Shown here in pieces: positions 8,487 through 16,908 of a DNA stretch of 64,000 nt; within the stretch, counting starts at the first letter, position 1; each line of letters begins with the position of its first letter. Under the pieces are notes generated by a model. It made no database searches. It saw only the letters and a program-made list of their open reading frames with translations, and had not been told where the DNA came from. Source of the DNA: Chloroflexota bacterium (GTDB taxonomy: Bacteria; Chloroflexota; Anaerolineae; Anaerolineales; Anaerolineaceae); the NCBI GenBank assembly GCA_004347695.1, contig SLTK01000009.1, positions 258,328-322,327 on the forward strand. Direction: 5' to 3'. A program made the translations under genes and the position numbers.

Positions 8487-9254
8487 TCACACTGTGACAT
8501 CCCCCAGGGGAGCAGGATAGGGTTGGCGTTCTGCGGCTGACAGCCAGCCGGTTGCGCTGAACGCGCCATCCAGTCCGGCGCCGGCTTGCAGCCGCTGGTA
8601 GAGCTTCAGGCAGGCTGCTGCGCAATCGGCGACGGCGCGCTGCATGGTCGCTTCATTCAAATAGGGGAAAAGGCGGTCAAGCACGCGCGCCGGGTCAGGT
8701 TCTGTGTAATAGTTGCGTATGGTATCCAACTGCGCAGTCACCGCCGGGAGCGGGATATGACTGATGGGTATGCTGTTCAACTCAAGTGACCGTATGATCT
8801 GCCAGGGTTCCCAGGTGGGATGATCACGCAGGAAGCGATGGTCGAGGCCGTACCAATCCTTCTTGACCTCGTCAACCACAGCTAACTTGCCCATTTCAAC
8901 GATCATGTCAGCGCACATCAGCTTGGTTGGCGTCCAAATGAGATCGACCCATAAGATGTCGGTCAGCAGATGGAAGAAATATCCCCACAGGAAGCTGGTA
9001 TCTGCATCGAACAACTTGCCGGGCTGTTTTTCCAGATAGGCGCGGTAGAACTCCAGGTCGTGGATGGCTTCATTGCCCTCACCCTTCACCAGGAAATGGG
9101 TGACCTCTTTGGGTGGGGTAAATTCAGTCCAGGTGTCATTGGGAATGCCAGAATCAGGCGCCAGGCTGCCGGTATAAAAAGCAGCCTTGTCCAACCCGGG
9201 TAGTTCGGCGGCTATCTTCTCAGCAATCCGCAGGTGGCAGATCCAGGTGGCCAT
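8487..9254 (-). CDS. Zinc-dependent phospholipase C-like protein
   Basis: A 255-residue protein opening MATWICHLRIAEKI and followed by TGSLAPDSGIPN, the pattern of bacterial proteins annotated as the zinc-dependent phospholipase C family. Several His and Asp residues that could bind metal are present (H at 7, D in APDSG, HLLTD). No signal peptide is seen, so a cytoplasmic hydrolase of unknown substrate is as likely as a true phospholipase. The start follows the LOG stop by one base (TGA-C-ATG), implying translational coupling. An earlier in-frame ATG lies inside LOG and was rejected. Confidence 0.7.
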   Translation of the reverse strand: MATWICHLRIAEKIAAELPGLDKAAFYTGSLAPDSGIPNDTWTEFTPPKEVTHFLVKGEGNEAIHDLEFYRAYLEKQPGKLFDADTSFLWGYFFHLLTDILWVDLIWTPTKLMCADMIVEMGKLAVVDEVKKDWYGLDHRFLRDHPTWEPWQIIRSLELNSIPISHIPLPAVTAQLDTIRNYYTEPDPARVLDRLFPYLNEATMQRAVADCAAACLKLYQRLQAGAGLDGAFSATGWLSAAERQPYPAPLGDVTV

Positions 9255-9255
9255 G

Positions 9256-9849
9256 TCAGCGGTTGACCCAGCGCTCCAGGCCGGTTGGAACTTTAAAATT
9301 TTCCAGTTGAAGCAACAAATCCTGCGGGTCGGTACTGTATACCAACAGGTCGCGGTGCTCATCATAGATGAATTTTTCACTGCGAGCGCGCTCGATCATT
9401 TGCAGCAGCGGGCTAAAGTACTCGCGGGTATTCAACAGGCCAACCGGTTTGGTATGCAGCCCGATTTGTGCCCAGGTGAGGGTCTCGAACAATTCGTCCA
9501 GTGTGCCGTAACCGCCGGGCAGGGCAATAAACGCCTCGGCGAGTTGGCTCATGCGCGCCTTGCGCTGGTGAATATCGCCGACCACTTCCAGGTGCGTCAG
9601 GCCTGCATGGATCAGTTGCGGCTGGTTGAGATTGTGCGGCACGACTCCGGTCACCTGCCCGCCGGCCGCCAAAACGCCGTCCGCCAGTGCGCCCATCATT
9701 CCGGTTTTACCGGCGCCGTAAACAAGTTCGATGCCGCGTTCTGCCATGATCTGGCCGATGGCGCGGGCTGCATCCAAATAATCTTTGTCCAGGCCATCCG
9801 CGGAACCGCAGTAAACACAAATAGATTTGTAAATCGGGTGGTTTTTCAA
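9256..9849 (-). CDS. LOG family protein (cytokinin-activating-type phosphoribohydrolase)
   Basis: A 197-residue Rossmann protein. It starts SICVYCGSADG and carries YGAGKTGMMG and the family signature PGGYGTLDE (about 110-118) with an upstream R-K pair (QRKARM). LOG enzymes cleave nucleoside 5'-monophosphates such as isopentenyladenosine monophosphate to free base and ribose-5-phosphate. In bacteria they are often mislabelled lysine decarboxylase. It is the first gene of a tight minus-strand group with the ZnDPC-like and DUF488 genes. Confidence 0.9.
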   Translation of the reverse strand: MKNHPIYKSICVYCGSADGLDKDYLDAARAIGQIMAERGIELVYGAGKTGMMGALADGVLAAGGQVTGVVPHNLNQPQLIHAGLTHLEVVGDIHQRKARMSQLAEAFIALPGGYGTLDELFETLTWAQIGLHTKPVGLLNTREYFSPLLQMIERARSEKFIYDEHRDLLVYSTDPQDLLLQLENFKVPTGLERWVNR

Positions 9850-9883
9850 GGCAGCGCTCCTAAACGATAGAGGTCATCTTATT

Positions 9884-11224
9884 CTAATACGAATAAACGC
9901 TGCCGCCGATAAATTCGCGGATGACGGAATCGGGTGGGACGATGCTGTCATCCGGGCAGGGCAATACTTCGGACAGCAGGTCGCGAACGCGCGCTGCGCG
10001 CTCGTACGCATCAAGACGCAGCGGGTCATTTTGATATTGTTCAGCCCAATGCGTGAACTGGTCGAGCATTTTATGACGATAGATTGGCAGTTCGTACGGC
10101 ATGGCGCTGTTGATGATGAAATCCACCTGTGGAATGTGGGGGATGATATTGCGCAGTTCGCTCGAACGCACATAATGCCAGTGTTCAAGGGTTTGCGAGG
10201 GGTCATAAGCTCGATGAGCAGCATCGCGCAACATGCGGCGGATCAAACGGATGTCCGTCCAGCGAGCATAATTGCCCTGACTGTCTTTGATTTGCATTAA
10301 TGGCTCAAGATAGAGTTTAAACTTTTGTTTCGAAGGAACTGAACTGGTCATTCCTTCATACAAGCCATGGAGTGAATCGATCAGCAATATTTCATTTTGC
10401 GCCAGGCGCATAGGCGTTGTTTTGGCGGTGCGCGTGCCAGACTTGAAGTCGTAATGTGGGATTTGCACCTCTTCACCTGCAACGAGCTGCGAGAGGTGCT
10501 GGTTGATCAGGGTTAAATCCAACGCCTGGGGCGTTTCGAAATCGTAATCGCCAAACTCGTCTTTTGGATGCAGCGAGAGGTCGTAAAAATAATTGTCCAC
10601 GTTCAACGTTACCAACTGGTAGCCCAAATGTCGCAGATGCTGGTTGAGTTTTATGGTGGTCGTCGTTTTTCCGGAAGAAGAAGGGCCGGAGACGATGACC
10701 ATGCGGACCATTTGGTTGCGTGCGGCGATCAACTCCACCGCGGTGTCAATGTCCTCCTGGTAAGCTGATTCGCTTTCGCGCACAATTTCTGAAATTTCGT
10801 TGTGCTCGATGCGCTCGTTTAGCGCTGCGATGGTGTGAATGGAATGGTCAACCGCCCAATCCAGCACACGCCAAATTTTTTCCCAGGGGATATTAGTAGA
10901 TAAGACAGCAGCTCGAGATGCTCGTTCTTTGCGTGCCCGGGCCCGTTCATCGCGGTACAAGATATAGGCTTTAGCAACCTGGGCGTGCCCGTTTTCGATC
11001 AGGATTTTTTCGACTGCATCCTGGATTTCCTCGACCGTTGGAATTTGCCCTGGCGAGCAATTATCCTCCAAATGCCGGATCACCTGTTGGGTGAGGGCTT
11101 CTGCGGTCCGATGGTCGCGCCCACCTACAGCGACGGCGGCGCGGTAGATCGCATTGGTGATGCGCTCTGGATTAAAAGGTACGATTGCTCCGGTGCGTTT
11201 GATGACCTGGCGGATTTGGGGCAT
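9884..11224 (-). CDS. ATP-cone domain fused to uridine kinase-like P-loop kinase
   Basis: A 446-residue protein from the ATG at 11224, chosen because GGGAGG lies 9 bases upstream; a start 36 bases earlier lacks this. Residues about 3-92 form an ATP-cone (KRTGAIVPFN, IPTVEEIQDAVEKIL, VAKAYILYRDER), the nucleotide-sensing domain of NrdR and ribonucleotide reductases. The kinase part has Walker A GPSSSGKT (180-187), NVDNYFYD and IPHYDFKSGTR, as in uridine kinase/phosphoribulokinase proteins. Substrate is unproven. An ATP-cone also precedes the kinase in archaeal 2-phosphoglycerate kinases, but the motifs here are closer to uridine kinase. Confidence 0.85.
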   Translation of the reverse strand: MPQIRQVIKRTGAIVPFNPERITNAIYRAAVAVGGRDHRTAEALTQQVIRHLEDNCSPGQIPTVEEIQDAVEKILIENGHAQVAKAYILYRDERARARKERASRAAVLSTNIPWEKIWRVLDWAVDHSIHTIAALNERIEHNEISEIVRESESAYQEDIDTAVELIAARNQMVRMVIVSGPSSSGKTTTTIKLNQHLRHLGYQLVTLNVDNYFYDLSLHPKDEFGDYDFETPQALDLTLINQHLSQLVAGEEVQIPHYDFKSGTRTAKTTPMRLAQNEILLIDSLHGLYEGMTSSVPSKQKFKLYLEPLMQIKDSQGNYARWTDIRLIRRMLRDAAHRAYDPSQTLEHWHYVRSSELRNIIPHIPQVDFIINSAMPYELPIYRHKMLDQFTHWAEQYQNDPLRLDAYERAARVRDLLSEVLPCPDDSIVPPDSVIREFIGGSVYSY

Positions 11225-11339
11225 GGTAAGCAGCCTCCCGTGAAATACAGTGTAATGCACCCTGTTTGGGGGTAATTACAATAAACATGACATTCATCCT
11301 ATTTTTAGACTTTATGCCCAGATTATACAATTTTTAATA

Positions 11340-11368
11340 TTGTATTAATATAGTTCCGTGAGTATAAT
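11340..11368 (+). promoter_or_regulatory. Promoter candidate for the decahaem cytochrome
   Basis: TTGTAT (11340-11345), a 17-base spacer and TATAAT (11363-11368), in the AT-rich gap between the divergent kinase-like and cytochrome genes. The untranslated leader would be about 110 bases. Confidence 0.55.
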
Positions 11369-11485
11369 TTTTCTAATCGAATTTTAATAATTGGAGGAAG
11401 AATAGGAGGGTAAACCAGTCGAGAAAACCTTTTCTGCGTTTTTACACACCCAATCCCCTGAATTCGTCTAATCGGAGAACACAAT

Positions 11486-13630
11486 ATGAAGAAACTCCTG
11501 AAAGGCTTACTGATCGCTAGTCTGGTGCTTGTTTTTGCACTGATACTTTCAGCATGCCAACAAACCACGGAGACACCGGCCCCCGCTCCAGTTGATCAAG
11601 CGACGGCAGAACCCTGCCCGGCTGCTGAGCCATGCGCAGATATTTCCGCACAGGTACCCTTTTACGCCTTGTGGACTGACTCTGGCCATGCTGATTCAAC
11701 CGCTGAAGCTTTCCGCCACTGGGACGAGGAATCTCCCAAGGAAGTGCCGGCCACCTGCGCCAAATGCCATAGCTCCCCTGGCTTCCTTGACTGGATCGGC
11801 GCTGACGGGACTGCTGTAAATGCTGTAGATGCTCCAGCCTCCGTCGAGACCGTCATCAATTGCACCACTTGCCACAATGAAACAACGGCAGCTCTGACTT
11901 CGGTTGTATTCCCGTCGGGCGCTGAACTGACCGGCCTTGGCCGGGAAGCCGTTTGTATGAACTGCCACCAGGGCCGCGCATCGGTTGTCCAGGTTGACGC
12001 GGCAATCGAGAAGGCTGGCGCAAAAGACGATGATACGGTTGTCGCCGAGTTGGGCTTCACCAATATCCATTACTTTGCAGCCGCCGTTGCGCGCTACGGC
12101 ACGCAGGTCAAAGGCGGATATGAGTATCCTGGAAAATCCTACGATGTGATGTTCGATCACGTCGAGGGTGTCCAGACATGCCAATCCTGCCACAACCCGC
12201 ACTCGCTGGAATTGCAAGTCAATAAATGCGTTGGCTGCCATACCGGCGTAACCGATGCTGAATCGGTCAAGAACATCCGCATGCAATCCTCGATGGTTGA
12301 TTATGACGGCGATGGCGACGTTGAAGAAGGTATCGCCTTCGAAATTGAGGGCATGCAGGCGTTGCTTCTAACGGCTATGCAAGCTTATGCCAACGAGGTT
12401 TCCGGATCGCCGATTGTTTACTCGCCGACCGTCTATCCTTATTTCATCATCGACGCCAATGCTGATGGCGCTGTGGATGCGGGAGACACCGAGAAATACG
12501 CTTCCTGGACCCCGCGCCTGGCCAAAGCTGCCTACAACTATCAAACCTCGATCAAAGATCCCGGTGCTTTTGCCCACGGCGGCAAGTACATCATCGAGCT
12601 GCTGTTCGACTCCATCGAGGATCTTAACACCAAGCTGGCAACCCCGGTTGATTTGAGCGCCGTTCATCGCGAAGATGCCGGTCACTTTGCCGGTTCCGCC
12701 GAAGCGTTCCGTCACTGGGATGAAGAAGGCGCTGTACCTGGTTCTTGCGCCAAGTGCCACAGCGCTGCGGGCTTGCCAACCTTCATCAAAGAAGGCGCAG
12801 TCCTCTCCACAACTCCGTCCAACGGCCTGATGTGCGAAACCTGCCATGACAGCGTTTCCGAATTCACCCGTTACCAGACGGAAACCGCCGTCTTCCCGAG
12901 CGGCGCCAAACTCGGGTTTGAGGCTAAGCCAGACGCCAATCTGTGCTTGAACTGCCACCAGGGCCGAGAATCCACCGCCAGCGTCAACAAGGCTGTTAGC
13001 GGCATGGAACTTGATGTGGTCAACGAAAAGATTTCCTTCCGCAATGTGCACTACTTTGCTGCCGGCGCTTCGCTGTTTGGCACCGACGCCAAGGGCGCCT
13101 ACGAATTCAAGGATAAGGAATATCTTGGCCAGTTCGCGCACGTTGAAGGCTTCTCAACCTGTATTGACTGCCATGAGCCACATGCGCTAACTGTCAATAC
13201 CGGCGCATGCACCGGATGCCATCAGGTGGACGATCCCAAACTGATCCGCATGGAAGATCCGGCCGTTGATTACGACGGTGACGGTGATACCAGCGAAGGG
13301 ATCTCTGGCGAGGTCGAAACCTTGATGGAGAAACTGTTGGTTGAAGTACAGACCTACGCCAAGTCCAAAGCCGGTACTGCTATTGCCTATAGCTCCTCTG
13401 CGTATCCGTATTTCTTCATCGATGCGAATGCAGATGGCGTCAAGGATGACGGCGATACCGAAAAGTACGCAACCTGGACTCCGCGGTTACTCTTCAGCGC
13501 CTACAACTACCAGTATGTTGTGAAGGACCCGGGCGCTTTTGCCCACAACGGCAAGTACATCATTCAGGTTCTGTACGACTCACTTCAGAGCTTGAACCCG
13601 GCATCTGTGACCGGATTGACGCGGCCATAA
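11486..13630 (+). CDS. Decahaem c-type cytochrome lipoprotein with duplicated pentahaem module
   Basis: A 714-residue exported protein. The lipoprotein signal has a hydrophobic core and lipobox LSAC (Cys24). A Pro/Ala linker is followed by two similar modules. Each has five CxxCH sites: Cys91, 126, 157, 232 and 248, then Cys421, 450, 487, 559 and 575. The spacing repeats every 324-330 residues. Each module opens with AEAFRHWDEE, contains FTNIHYFAA or FRNVHYFAA, and ends with EF-hand-like acidic loops (DYDGDGD, DANADG) and DPGAFAH. Likely a surface or periplasmic-side electron carrier anchored by lipid. GGAG precedes the ATG. It heads a run of haem-protein genes but has its own terminator. Confidence 0.93.
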   Translation: MKKLLKGLLIASLVLVFALILSACQQTTETPAPAPVDQATAEPCPAAEPCADISAQVPFYALWTDSGHADSTAEAFRHWDEESPKEVPATCAKCHSSPGFLDWIGADGTAVNAVDAPASVETVINCTTCHNETTAALTSVVFPSGAELTGLGREAVCMNCHQGRASVVQVDAAIEKAGAKDDDTVVAELGFTNIHYFAAAVARYGTQVKGGYEYPGKSYDVMFDHVEGVQTCQSCHNPHSLELQVNKCVGCHTGVTDAESVKNIRMQSSMVDYDGDGDVEEGIAFEIEGMQALLLTAMQAYANEVSGSPIVYSPTVYPYFIIDANADGAVDAGDTEKYASWTPRLAKAAYNYQTSIKDPGAFAHGGKYIIELLFDSIEDLNTKLATPVDLSAVHREDAGHFAGSAEAFRHWDEEGAVPGSCAKCHSAAGLPTFIKEGAVLSTTPSNGLMCETCHDSVSEFTRYQTETAVFPSGAKLGFEAKPDANLCLNCHQGRESTASVNKAVSGMELDVVNEKISFRNVHYFAAGASLFGTDAKGAYEFKDKEYLGQFAHVEGFSTCIDCHEPHALTVNTGACTGCHQVDDPKLIRMEDPAVDYDGDGDTSEGISGEVETLMEKLLVEVQTYAKSKAGTAIAYSSSAYPYFFIDANADGVKDDGDTEKYATWTPRLLFSAYNYQYVVKDPGAFAHNGKYIIQVLYDSLQSLNPASVTGLTRP

Positions 13631-13648
13631 GTTTGCTGGACTGAGATA

Positions 13649-13680
13649 GCCCCCATGGTCCTCCATGGGGGCTTCTCCTT
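13649..13680 (+). terminator. Rho-independent terminator after the decahaem cytochrome
   Basis: GCCCCCATGG, loop TCCT, CCATGGGGGC, then TTCTCCTT. The 10 perfect pairs start 18 bases after the stop codon. Confidence 0.85.
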
Positions 13681-13757
13681 TCGATAGTAATTTCTTTATT
13701 ATGAAATTACTATTTTTGTGTAAATAATTAGCACATTTATTACCCTAAAAATACTGT

Positions 13758-13763
13758 TATAAT
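13758..13763 (+). promoter_or_regulatory. -10 box candidate for the NapC-like cytochrome
   Basis: TATAAT lies 31 bases before the ATG, downstream of a terminator, so a separate promoter is expected. The -35 region is A/T-rich with no clear TTGACA. Confidence 0.45.
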
Positions 13764-13794
13764 TAACACCAGATTAAAAACAACGGAGAATCGG

Positions 13795-15498
13795 ATGAGA
13801 AAAATTGGCCGCTGGTTAAAAAACCTTTTTTTTCCACCTCATGACAGTACCCCGGTTAGAAGAATTTTACCCTATGCAATTATTATTATCCTGGGCGGAG
13901 CTTTAACTCTCGGAACGACATCCGCCTGGCAATATACCAACACATCGGTATTTTGCGGTACAGCCTGTCACACCATGCCGCCGGAGTACGTGACCCACAT
14001 TAATTCTGAGCATGTGCGCGTCACCTGCGAGGAATGCCACCTGGGGCGTACTGACTTAGGCGAACAGATCATCCGCAAGATTGCATACTCCTGGCAAACC
14101 GGTTCAGCCATGGTGACCGGAAACTATGAGTACCCAATCCGGGCTGAGAATATGCGGCCGTCAGTGGATGTCTGTGAGACCTGCCACTTCCCCGAAGTGG
14201 TATCCGATGATTCGCTGATCGAACTAAAGCGCTACGCTTATGATCCGGGCAATTCGCTCTCGTATACTTACCTTATCATGAAGACAGGCGGGGGAAGCAA
14301 GCGCGAGGGGCTGGGACGCGGCATTCACTGGCACATCGAGAACCCGGTTGAATTCATCGCGCTCGATGAAGAAAGACAGATTATCCCTTACGTTCGCGTC
14401 CAAAATGAGGACGGCAGCTATACTGAATATGTGGATACTGAAGCCGGATTTGATTCTGCCAATCTGGATGAGAGTCAGCTTGTTCGGATGGATTGCCTGT
14501 CCTGTCATAATCGCACCTCGCATATCAGCGAACAGCCTGACGAGGCATTGGACTCGATGCTTGCGCGCGGCGCGATCTCTTCTGCCATCCCTGAAATAAA
14601 AATGCGCGCCGTGGAATACCTTGGCAAACCTTACGCCACGGTAGAAGAGGCGAATGCCGGGATTGCCGAGTTGGCCGATTTCTACCGCAAAAATTACAGC
14701 ATTTATTACAATGCCAATACTGAATTGATTGACACGGCGGTCGAGCAGCTACAACAATACTTTGCCATTTCGAACTTTCCGGAACAGAAATTTAACTGGG
14801 ACACGCACCCGGATAATGCCCAGCATAAATTCTCGCCCGGTTGTTTGCGTTGCCATGACGGTAAACACCTGACTACCAGCGGTGAGTCGGTGCGTCTGGA
14901 ATGCAACCTGTGCCATTCTATTCCGGTTGTTGCTTCAACAGAACAACTCCTGACCAATATCGAGATCAGCCGCGGTCCAGAACCCGAATCGCACCAGAGC
15001 ACAAACTGGATCACGCTGCACCGTGATTTCTTCGATCAGACCTGCGCCAGTTGTCACACGGTGGAAGATCCGGGTGGTACCAGCAACACCTCTTTCTGCT
15101 CCAATTCAGGATGCCACGGCACTACCTGGGAATATGCCGGATTTGACGCTCCCGGGCTGCGCGTTGTACTGGCAGAGGAGTTGAAGAAATACGTGACCTC
15201 CACGCCGGTAAAACCAGCATCCGGGACGCAGGCGCCTGCCAACAGCTTTACCGCTATTCAGAGCCTGTTTGGCAAATGCGCTGCCTGCCACGGTGAGAAT
15301 GGCCAAAAGGGAATTAATTTGACGTCCTATGAAACAGTCATGGCAGGCGGCACGGATGGCCCGATCGTGGTACCCAACCAACCTGATCAAAGCGTTCTGG
15401 TTACCTCGCAGCAGGAAAGTTCGCCGCATTTTGGGCAATTCACGCCTGCAGAATTAGCGCAAATCATTGCCTGGATTGAAGCCGGTGCGCTAAAGTGA
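13795..15498 (+). CDS. NapC/NirT-like membrane-anchored multihaem cytochrome c with C-terminal monohaem domain
   Basis: A 567-residue protein with a basic N-terminus and one transmembrane anchor (about 24-46), then a periplasmic multihaem part. Seven canonical sites are seen (CEECH, CETCH, CLSCH, CLRCH, CNLCH, CASCH, CAACH). Two sites are expanded: Cys54-GTA-Cys58-His59 (CX3CH) and Cys435-SNSG-Cys440-His441 (CX4CH). The first, just after the anchor and followed by TMPPEY, sits where NapC/NrfH quinol dehydrogenases bind their first haem. The last about 90 residues resemble a small class I cytochrome c (CAACHGENG ... IAWIEAGALK), like the tail of the b-c fusion downstream. Likely role: move electrons from menaquinol to periplasmic carriers. 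Confidence 0.88.
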   Translation: MRKIGRWLKNLFFPPHDSTPVRRILPYAIIIILGGALTLGTTSAWQYTNTSVFCGTACHTMPPEYVTHINSEHVRVTCEECHLGRTDLGEQIIRKIAYSWQTGSAMVTGNYEYPIRAENMRPSVDVCETCHFPEVVSDDSLIELKRYAYDPGNSLSYTYLIMKTGGGSKREGLGRGIHWHIENPVEFIALDEERQIIPYVRVQNEDGSYTEYVDTEAGFDSANLDESQLVRMDCLSCHNRTSHISEQPDEALDSMLARGAISSAIPEIKMRAVEYLGKPYATVEEANAGIAELADFYRKNYSIYYNANTELIDTAVEQLQQYFAISNFPEQKFNWDTHPDNAQHKFSPGCLRCHDGKHLTTSGESVRLECNLCHSIPVVASTEQLLTNIEISRGPEPESHQSTNWITLHRDFFDQTCASCHTVEDPGGTSNTSFCSNSGCHGTTWEYAGFDAPGLRVVLAEELKKYVTSTPVKPASGTQAPANSFTAIQSLFGKCAACHGENGQKGINLTSYETVMAGGTDGPIVVPNQPDQSVLVTSQQESSPHFGQFTPAELAQIIAWIEAGALK

Positions 15499-15522
15499 CG
15501 ATTGTCACAATAAATCATTACG

Positions 15523-15552
15523 AATACCGCCCTTTTTGGGCGGTATTTTTTT
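15523..15552 (+). terminator. Rho-independent terminator after the NapC-like gene
   Basis: AATACCGCCC, loop TTTTT, GGGCGGTATT and a run of seven T, 25 bases after the stop codon. Confidence 0.93.
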
Positions 15553-15574
15553 ATTGTGCCAAAAATAATTAATG

Positions 15575-15580
15575 TATAAT
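15575..15580 (+). promoter_or_regulatory. -10 box candidate for the nonahaem cytochrome
   Basis: TATAAT after the preceding terminator, about 95 bases before the ATG. The -35 is weak (TTGTGC at 15554 with only a 15-base spacer). Confidence 0.4.
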
Positions 15581-15673
15581 TAATCTTGCTATCGGGTTCG
15601 TCTTTAATAACAGGTTTGAATTTATTTCCCAATCCCCAGTCAATTTATCCTGAAAAGGAGTGGAGTTAGAGAT

Positions 15674-16891
15674 ATGGTACAGTCAAAGCGTACCCACACT
15701 TCCACAATCATTCCCATTTTATTGCTCGCAATGCTGATCGGCGCTGTTTTTGCTTTGTCAAGCGTCCAATCCGTGTCTGCTGAAAGCAAGGTTGCGCCTG
15801 CAGCACAACTGCCCGACAATACAGAATGTCTGTTGTGCCACAGTGCACCCGGGCAAACCAAAGAATTTTCCAATGGCGACGCCAAGTCTGTGTCGGTGGA
15901 CCCGCAGTTATTTGGCGAAGGGATGCATGCAACGGTAAGCTGTCAGGCATGTCATGCCAATATTAGTGGTTACCCGCATCCGGAAAACACAGCAACAACC
16001 GGGCGCGAATACACCCTGCAATATAAAGAACTGTGCCAACAATGTCATGCTGTCCAGGCTACTGAATTAATGGACAGCTCGCATACCAAGCTGTTCGAAG
16101 CTGGCAACCTGGATACACCCACCTGCGCAGATTGCCATAATCCCCATGCCGATAAGCCCTTTGCCAAAGTGGAGGACGGCAGTCTGACCGGGGCTTCACA
16201 TGCACGGATTGCCGGTATTTGCGCAAAATGCCATAGCACCATTTTCGAAGAATATGCTACCAGCGTCCATGGATCGGGCGTTTTAATCGACAAAAACCCG
16301 GATGTTCCGGCCTGCACGGATTGTCACGGCGTCCATACCATTTCCGGACCATCCGGCGAGGCCAGTTTTCGCTTGACGTCACCGAACATTTGCGCCAAAT
16401 GCCACACCGATGCAGCCATCATGGACAAATATGGCATTTCCACGCAGGTTATGAAAACGTACATCGCGGATTTCCACGGAACAACCGTCACCCTTTTTGA
16501 AAAAGTCGATCCAGATCAACAGACCAATATGCCTGTCTGCTTTGACTGCCACGGCGTGCACGACATTCGGCGGGCGGATGATCCGGAAAAGGGTCTGCAA
16601 GTCAAAGAGAATTTGTTAAGCACCTGCCAACGCTGCCACCCGGATGCGACATCCAATTTCCCTGATTCGTGGTTAAGCCACTATATTCCATCTCCCGAGC
16701 ATGCTCCACTGGTCTATTACGTCGGCCTGGTTTATAAGATCCTGATCCCCCTGGTGTTGGGTGCTATGGCGCTCTTTATTCTGACAGACATCTATCGCAA
16801 GGCCTCGCGGAAACGCAAAAAGAATGGGAACGGAGGCGGCATTGAAGAATTACAACCGCCAACACCCGATTTCAGTCAGGATTCAAAGTAG
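15674..16891 (+). CDS. Nonahaem c-type cytochrome with C-terminal membrane anchor
   Basis: A 405-residue protein: signal peptide (hydrophobic 11-31, ending VSAES), then nine CxxCH sites (CLLCH at 52-56, CQACH, CQQCH, CADCH, CAKCH, CTDCH, CAKCH, CFDCH, CQRCH). A transmembrane helix (about 353-376) and a short Lys/Arg-rich cytoplasmic tail close it. Repeated CxDCHgxH elements resemble cytochrome c3/NrfB-like families. The next gene, a cytochrome b, starts 17 bases after the stop with AAGGAG between, so the pair is probably co-transcribed and forms a membrane complex passing electrons between quinone and haem chain. Confidence 0.9.
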   Translation: MVQSKRTHTSTIIPILLLAMLIGAVFALSSVQSVSAESKVAPAAQLPDNTECLLCHSAPGQTKEFSNGDAKSVSVDPQLFGEGMHATVSCQACHANISGYPHPENTATTGREYTLQYKELCQQCHAVQATELMDSSHTKLFEAGNLDTPTCADCHNPHADKPFAKVEDGSLTGASHARIAGICAKCHSTIFEEYATSVHGSGVLIDKNPDVPACTDCHGVHTISGPSGEASFRLTSPNICAKCHTDAAIMDKYGISTQVMKTYIADFHGTTVTLFEKVDPDQQTNMPVCFDCHGVHDIRRADDPEKGLQVKENLLSTCQRCHPDATSNFPDSWLSHYIPSPEHAPLVYYVGLVYKILIPLVLGAMALFILTDIYRKASRKRKKNGNGGGIEELQPPTPDFSQDSK

Positions 16892-16908
16892 GTCAAGGAG
16901 CAGATGAA

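Noticed and set aside
9187..9870. Plus-strand open frame of 227 codons opposite LOG
   Set aside because: Antisense to the well-supported LOG gene with no family motifs.
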